Positions 15,300 to 17,510 of a DNA stretch of 17,510 nucleotides are shown here, piece after piece (position 1 is the first letter of the stretch; every line of letters starts with the position of its first letter). The translations under genes were made by a program, and so were the position numbers. The notes below the pieces were generated by a model. That model was not told the origin of the DNA, did not search any database, and was given only the letters and a program-made list of their open reading frames with translations. The stretch lies in the NCBI GenBank assembly GCA_038211505.1, contig JBBQVO010000056.1, positions 1 through 17,510 on the forward strand, given 5' to 3'. This DNA comes from JBBQVO01 sp038211505. GTDB lineage: Bacteria; Chloroflexota; Dehalococcoidia; DSTF01; JACRBR01.

Positions 15300-15313
15300 A
15301 ACGACCGACGACT
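15300..15313 (-). repeat. Inverted copy of the 1441-1454 heptamer tract
   Basis: The reverse complement AGTCGTCGGTCGTT differs from 1441-1454 (AGTCGTTGGTCGTT) at one base. It lies 18 nt before the cofE start codon, next to its Shine-Dalgarno site. Confidence 0.45.
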
Positions 15314-15330
15314 ATCCCCCAGGAGCATCC

Positions 15331-16086
15331 ATGACTGATGTGCGGATCATTGGGTTGCCGGGGATACCGGAGGTGCGGGCGGGCGACGATCTGCCGGCGA
15401 TGATTGTGGGGTCGGCGGCAAATCATAACGTCGACATCGAAGACGGCGACGTGCTCGTCGTGACGCAAAAGATCGTGTCGAAGGCGGAAGGGCGGATCGT
15501 GGATCTCGACGGCATCACGCCGTCGCCGTTTGCCGAGCGGTACGCGGCGATGTTCGAGAAGGATGCGCGGCAGATCGAAGTGGTGCTCGGTGAGACGAAG
15601 CGCATCGTGCGGATGGAGCACGGCGTGATGATCTGCGAGACGCATCACGGGTTCATCTGCGCCAACGCCGGCGTCGATGCGTCGAACGTCGCGAAGACGG
15701 GCACACTGTGCTTGCTGCCAGTCGATTCGGATGCGTCGGCGCGCCGGATCCGCGAGGCGGTGCGCGCGGCGCTCTCGGTCGATGTCGCGGTCGTCGTGTC
15801 GGATACGTTCGGGCGGCCGTGGCGCGAAGGGCATGTGAACTTCGCGATCGGCGTCGCCGGCATCAAGACGGTGATCGACTATGCCGGCCAGCACGATCCC
15901 GCCGGCTACGAGCTGCGCGTGACGCAGATGGCCGTCGTCGACGAGCTGGCGGCGGCGGCCGAGCTCGTCCACGGCAAGCTCGCCCGCATGCCCGTCGCGA
16001 TCATCCGCGGCGCCGAGTACGAGCGCGACGACGCGGCATCGATCGCCGCGTTGATCCGGGCGCCGGAGAAGGACATGTTTCGGTAG
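15331..16086 (+). CDS. cofE: Coenzyme F420-0:L-glutamate ligase
   Basis: The 251-residue enzyme adds glutamates to F420-0 with GTP and metal ions. Family motifs are complete: GDVLVVTQKIVSKAEGR (39-55), ETHHGFICANAGVD (103-116) and SDTFGRPWR (157-165). It is the stand-alone form, as in archaea, and lacks the C-terminal nitroreductase-like domain of actinobacterial FbiB. The ATG at 15331 is fixed by AGGAG 5 nt upstream; an in-frame ATG at 15289 adds 14 residues without family match and runs through a repeat. NpdG, an F420 user, is the preceding gene. The P-loop kinase beyond the stop is convergent. Confidence 0.94.
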   Translation: MTDVRIIGLPGIPEVRAGDDLPAMIVGSAANHNVDIEDGDVLVVTQKIVSKAEGRIVDLDGITPSPFAERYAAMFEKDARQIEVVLGETKRIVRMEHGVMICETHHGFICANAGVDASNVAKTGTLCLLPVDSDASARRIREAVRAALSVDVAVVVSDTFGRPWREGHVNFAIGVAGIKTVIDYAGQHDPAGYELRVTQMAVVDELAAAAELVHGKLARMPVAIIRGAEYERDDAASIAALIRAPEKDMFR

Positions 16087-16130
16087 GGGTCTCGGGTTGT
16101 GGGTCGCGGGAGCGGCCGGCATTAAGCGGC

Positions 16131-16144
16131 AAACAGCAAACAAC
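16131..16144. repeat. Heptamer pair AAACAGC/AAACAAC
   Basis: Two 7-bp units, AAACAGC and AAACAAC, then AAA, stand out as AT-rich sequence in the 78-bp gap between the convergent cofE and kinase genes. The 7-bp period is the same as in the tracts at 601, 1442 and 11826. Confidence 0.4.
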
Positions 16145-16164
16145 AAATTCGACTGCGGCCAGCG

Positions 16165-16659
16165 CTACGATGCTAGCGAGCGGCGGATGGCTTCGATTTC
16201 AACGGCGGATTTACAGCGGGTGACCTTGCGCTTGTGTGGGGCGAGCAATTCGAGCGTCTCGGCGCGTTGTTGCGCGGCGGTACGACGGTTGTAGTCGAGG
16301 AAGCGCAGGAGCTTCAGCCAGCCGGGATGCATGTTCGTTCGGGCTATCTCGGCGCTGATGTGGCGTTTGAGCATGCGGGATCCGGCCACGGCCAGCCCGA
16401 CATCGAGCCATACGATGCGATCGGCGTCGCCCAGCAGCGGATGGAGCCAGGCGTCACGGTACGCTCCCTCGGTCACCCAGGACGCTCCTTCGCGGATGCG
16501 GGCGATTCGCTCCTCGATCACCGCCAGGGGCCGCTCGCCGAGTTCGTTGTCGTACACGACCGGATCGAGATCGTACGCGCGCACTCGGAGCGATCTGCTG
16601 AGCCGGTGTGCGAGCGTGGTCTTGCCGCTACCGGCGATGCCGATGATATGGATCTTCAT
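16165..16659 (-). CDS. Small P-loop kinase (adenylate kinase-like/FlaR-like)
   Basis: The 164-residue product starts with a Walker A motif G-I-A-G-S-G-K-T-T (7-15), then Y-D-L-D near 35, a W-V-T-E-G-A-Y motif near 65 and a R-I-V-W-L-D-V strand near 85, followed by an arginine-rich lid-like region. This is the plan of small nucleotide-kinase-like ATPases often annotated as adenylate kinase or topology modulation protein; the real phosphate acceptor is unknown. The ATG at 16659 is chosen because the Walker A strand begins immediately after it; the frame stays open to 17169 antisense to msrB, which is not plausible. The upstream sequence (GATATT) offers no clear ribosome site. It is divergent from msrB and convergent with cofE. 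Confidence 0.75.
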   Translation of the reverse strand: MKIHIIGIAGSGKTTLAHRLSRSLRVRAYDLDPVVYDNELGERPLAVIEERIARIREGASWVTEGAYRDAWLHPLLGDADRIVWLDVGLAVAGSRMLKRHISAEIARTNMHPGWLKLLRFLDYNRRTAAQQRAETLELLAPHKRKVTRCKSAVEIEAIRRSLAS

Positions 16660-16707
16660 TCGTAATATCGTTCTCGACTGTGTAATCCGCGGCGCACGTC
16701 GCCGGTG

Positions 16708-16713
16708 TACGAT
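16708..16713 (+). promoter_or_regulatory. -10 box before msrB leader ORF
   Basis: TACGAT ends 7 nt before the ATG at 16721, the start of a 13-codon ORF that runs into the msrB start. This is the same box-to-start spacing as at other genes here. Confidence 0.35.
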
Positions 16714-16720
16714 GAATGCA

Positions 16721-16762
16721 ATGGGAGTGGCCCGACACGGGATCGATATGGAGTCTGGGTGA
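16721..16762 (+). CDS. Possible 13-residue leader peptide of msrB
   Basis: ATG at 16721 opens a 13-codon frame (MGVARHGIDMESG) whose TGA at 16760-16762 overlaps the msrB ATG by one base (TGATG), the classic layout for termination-reinitiation coupling. With the TACGAT box 7 nt upstream it would be the leaderless first ORF of the mRNA. The peptide has no similarity to anything I know. It may be only a chance frame. Confidence 0.3.
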   Translation: MGVARHGIDMESG

Positions 16763-17133
16763 TGAACGAAGTCAAGCACAACGAATTGACGGCCGAAGAG
16801 CGGTATGTGATCGAGTCGAAGGGGACGGAGCGGCCGTTCACCGGCGAGTACGACGAGTTTTACGAGGCGGGGACGTACGTCTGCCGGCGCTGCAACGCGG
16901 AGCTCTACGGCTCGGACGATAAGTTCGACGCGCACTGCGGCTGGCCGGCGTTCGACGACGAGATCCCGGGGGCGGTCAAGCGCGTGCCGGACGCCGACGG
17001 GCAGCGCATCGAGATCGAATGCACGAACTGCGGCGGCCATCTCGGCCACGTCTTCCTCGGCGAGCGGCTGACCGCGAAGAACACGCGGCACTGCGTCAAC
17101 TCGCTGTCGATGAAGTTCGTCCCGAAGAAGTAG
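16762..17133 (+). CDS. msrB: Peptide-methionine (R)-S-oxide reductase
   Basis: The 123-residue enzyme reduces methionine-R-sulfoxide in proteins. It has the zinc-binding pairs C41-R-R-C44 and C87-T-N-C90, the catalytic C111 in R-H-C-V-N-S, a second cysteine C59 in H-C-G-W-P-A-F that can act as resolving cysteine, and the G-T-E-R-P-F-T-G-E-Y segment near the N-terminus. The size is that of a stand-alone MsrB with no MsrA fusion. GGAG lies 8 nt before the ATG at 16762, and a 13-codon ORF overlaps it. A GNAT gene begins 10 bp after the stop and is probably in the same operon. Confidence 0.95.
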   Translation: MNEVKHNELTAEERYVIESKGTERPFTGEYDEFYEAGTYVCRRCNAELYGSDDKFDAHCGWPAFDDEIPGAVKRVPDADGQRIEIECTNCGGHLGHVFLGERLTAKNTRHCVNSLSMKFVPKK

Positions 17134-17143
17134 CAGCTCGCGC

Positions 17144-17510
17144 ATGCCGCCACCGCCGGTTGTGACCATCGCCTCGACGCAACAGCAACGCGACGATGCC
17201 TTCGCCGTGCGGATCGCCGTCTTCGTCGATGAGCAGCAGATCCCGCGCGAGATCGAGCTCGATGAGTACGACGACGTCGCCGTGCACTGCGTCGCCTACG
17301 ACGGCGCAACGCCCGTCGGCGCCGGCCGGCTCGTCGAGATGACGGGCGATGACGGCTCATCGTACGGCAAGATCGGGCGTATGGCGGTACTGGAGCCGCA
17401 TCGCGAACGCGGCATCGGCGCACGGCTGCTCGACGAGTTGGAGCGCGAGGGGATCGCGCGCGGCATCGGCGTCTTCAAGCTGAGCGCGCAGCTGACGGCG
17501 CGCGGCTTCT
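17144..17510 (+). CDS. GNAT acetyltransferase, ElaA/YjcF-like (partial, 3' end outside window)
   Basis: The first 122 residues are visible and the frame is open to the window end. Family features are V-F-V-D-E-Q-Q-I-P (early helix-strand unit), E-L-D-E-Y-D, V-G-A-G-R-L, and the acetyl-CoA pyrophosphate loop motif H-R-E-R-G-I-G-A-R-L-L. These match the small GNAT proteins related to ElaA and YjcF; the amine acceptor cannot be predicted. The ATG at 17144 follows the msrB stop by 10 bp with no clear ribosome site. Only the last part of the domain is missing. Confidence 0.85.
   Translation, partial: MPPPPVVTIASTQQQRDDAFAVRIAVFVDEQQIPREIELDEYDDVAVHCVAYDGATPVGAGRLVEMTGDDGSSYGKIGRMAVLEPHRERGIGARLLDELEREGIARGIGVFKLSAQLTARGF

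Noticed and set aside
16660..17169. N-terminal extension of the P-loop kinase on the minus strand
   Set aside because: It lies antisense to msrB, and the Walker A motif normally sits at the very N-terminus.

Overview
The window is GC-rich bacterial chromosome with densely packed genes on both strands and no rRNA, tRNA, CRISPR array, insertion sequence or phage gene that I can support. The best guess for the organism is a Chloroflexota-like bacterium (Dehalococcoidia or a relative). The reasons are a stand-alone CofE next to an NpdG-type F420 reductase (coenzyme F420 metabolism), secreted proteins with thrombospondin-type-3 and dockerin-like calcium-binding tails, a DevS-like GAF histidine kinase, and several genes that look leaderless. 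An actinobacterium of the Thermoleophilia type is the main alternative; the taxonomy is inference.

Layout. 12-1442: miaB followed after 3 bp by an unannotated 42-residue membrane microprotein. 1495-1932 (-): a lone SMI1/KNR4 protein. 2262-2960: an NrtR-like Nudix plus winged-helix regulator. 3188-4723 (-): a polytopic glycosyltransferase-like membrane protein. 4724-5161: a gene-free stretch with REP-like hairpins. 5162-9029: two consecutive secreted proteins with unrelated N-terminal parts (one of unknown function, one a calcineurin-like phosphoesterase) that end in almost the same 215-residue module. 9079-11786 (-): a batA-batBC operon. 11911-13675: a divergent GAF histidine kinase and NarL-type regulator. 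13736-15123: a GT2 glycosyltransferase overlapping npdG. 15331-16086: cofE. 16165-16659 (-): a P-loop kinase. 16762-17133: msrB. From 17144: a GNAT acetyltransferase cut by the window end.

Most genes are housekeeping or common accessory types. The unusual material is the duplicated surface-protein tail, which has a short orphan copy of its last codons between the two genes; the small repeats (GTAG-footed hairpins, 7-bp and 9-bp periodic tracts, one of them inside miaB); and a start-signal pattern in which genes first in a transcription unit often carry a TAnnnT box 6-8 nt before the start codon, while internal genes carry Shine-Dalgarno sites.

No complete new defence or biosynthetic system is evident. 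The best candidate for something undescribed is the surface-protein cassette at 5162-9029, with the neighbouring BatAB and sensor-kinase genes as possible but unproven partners.
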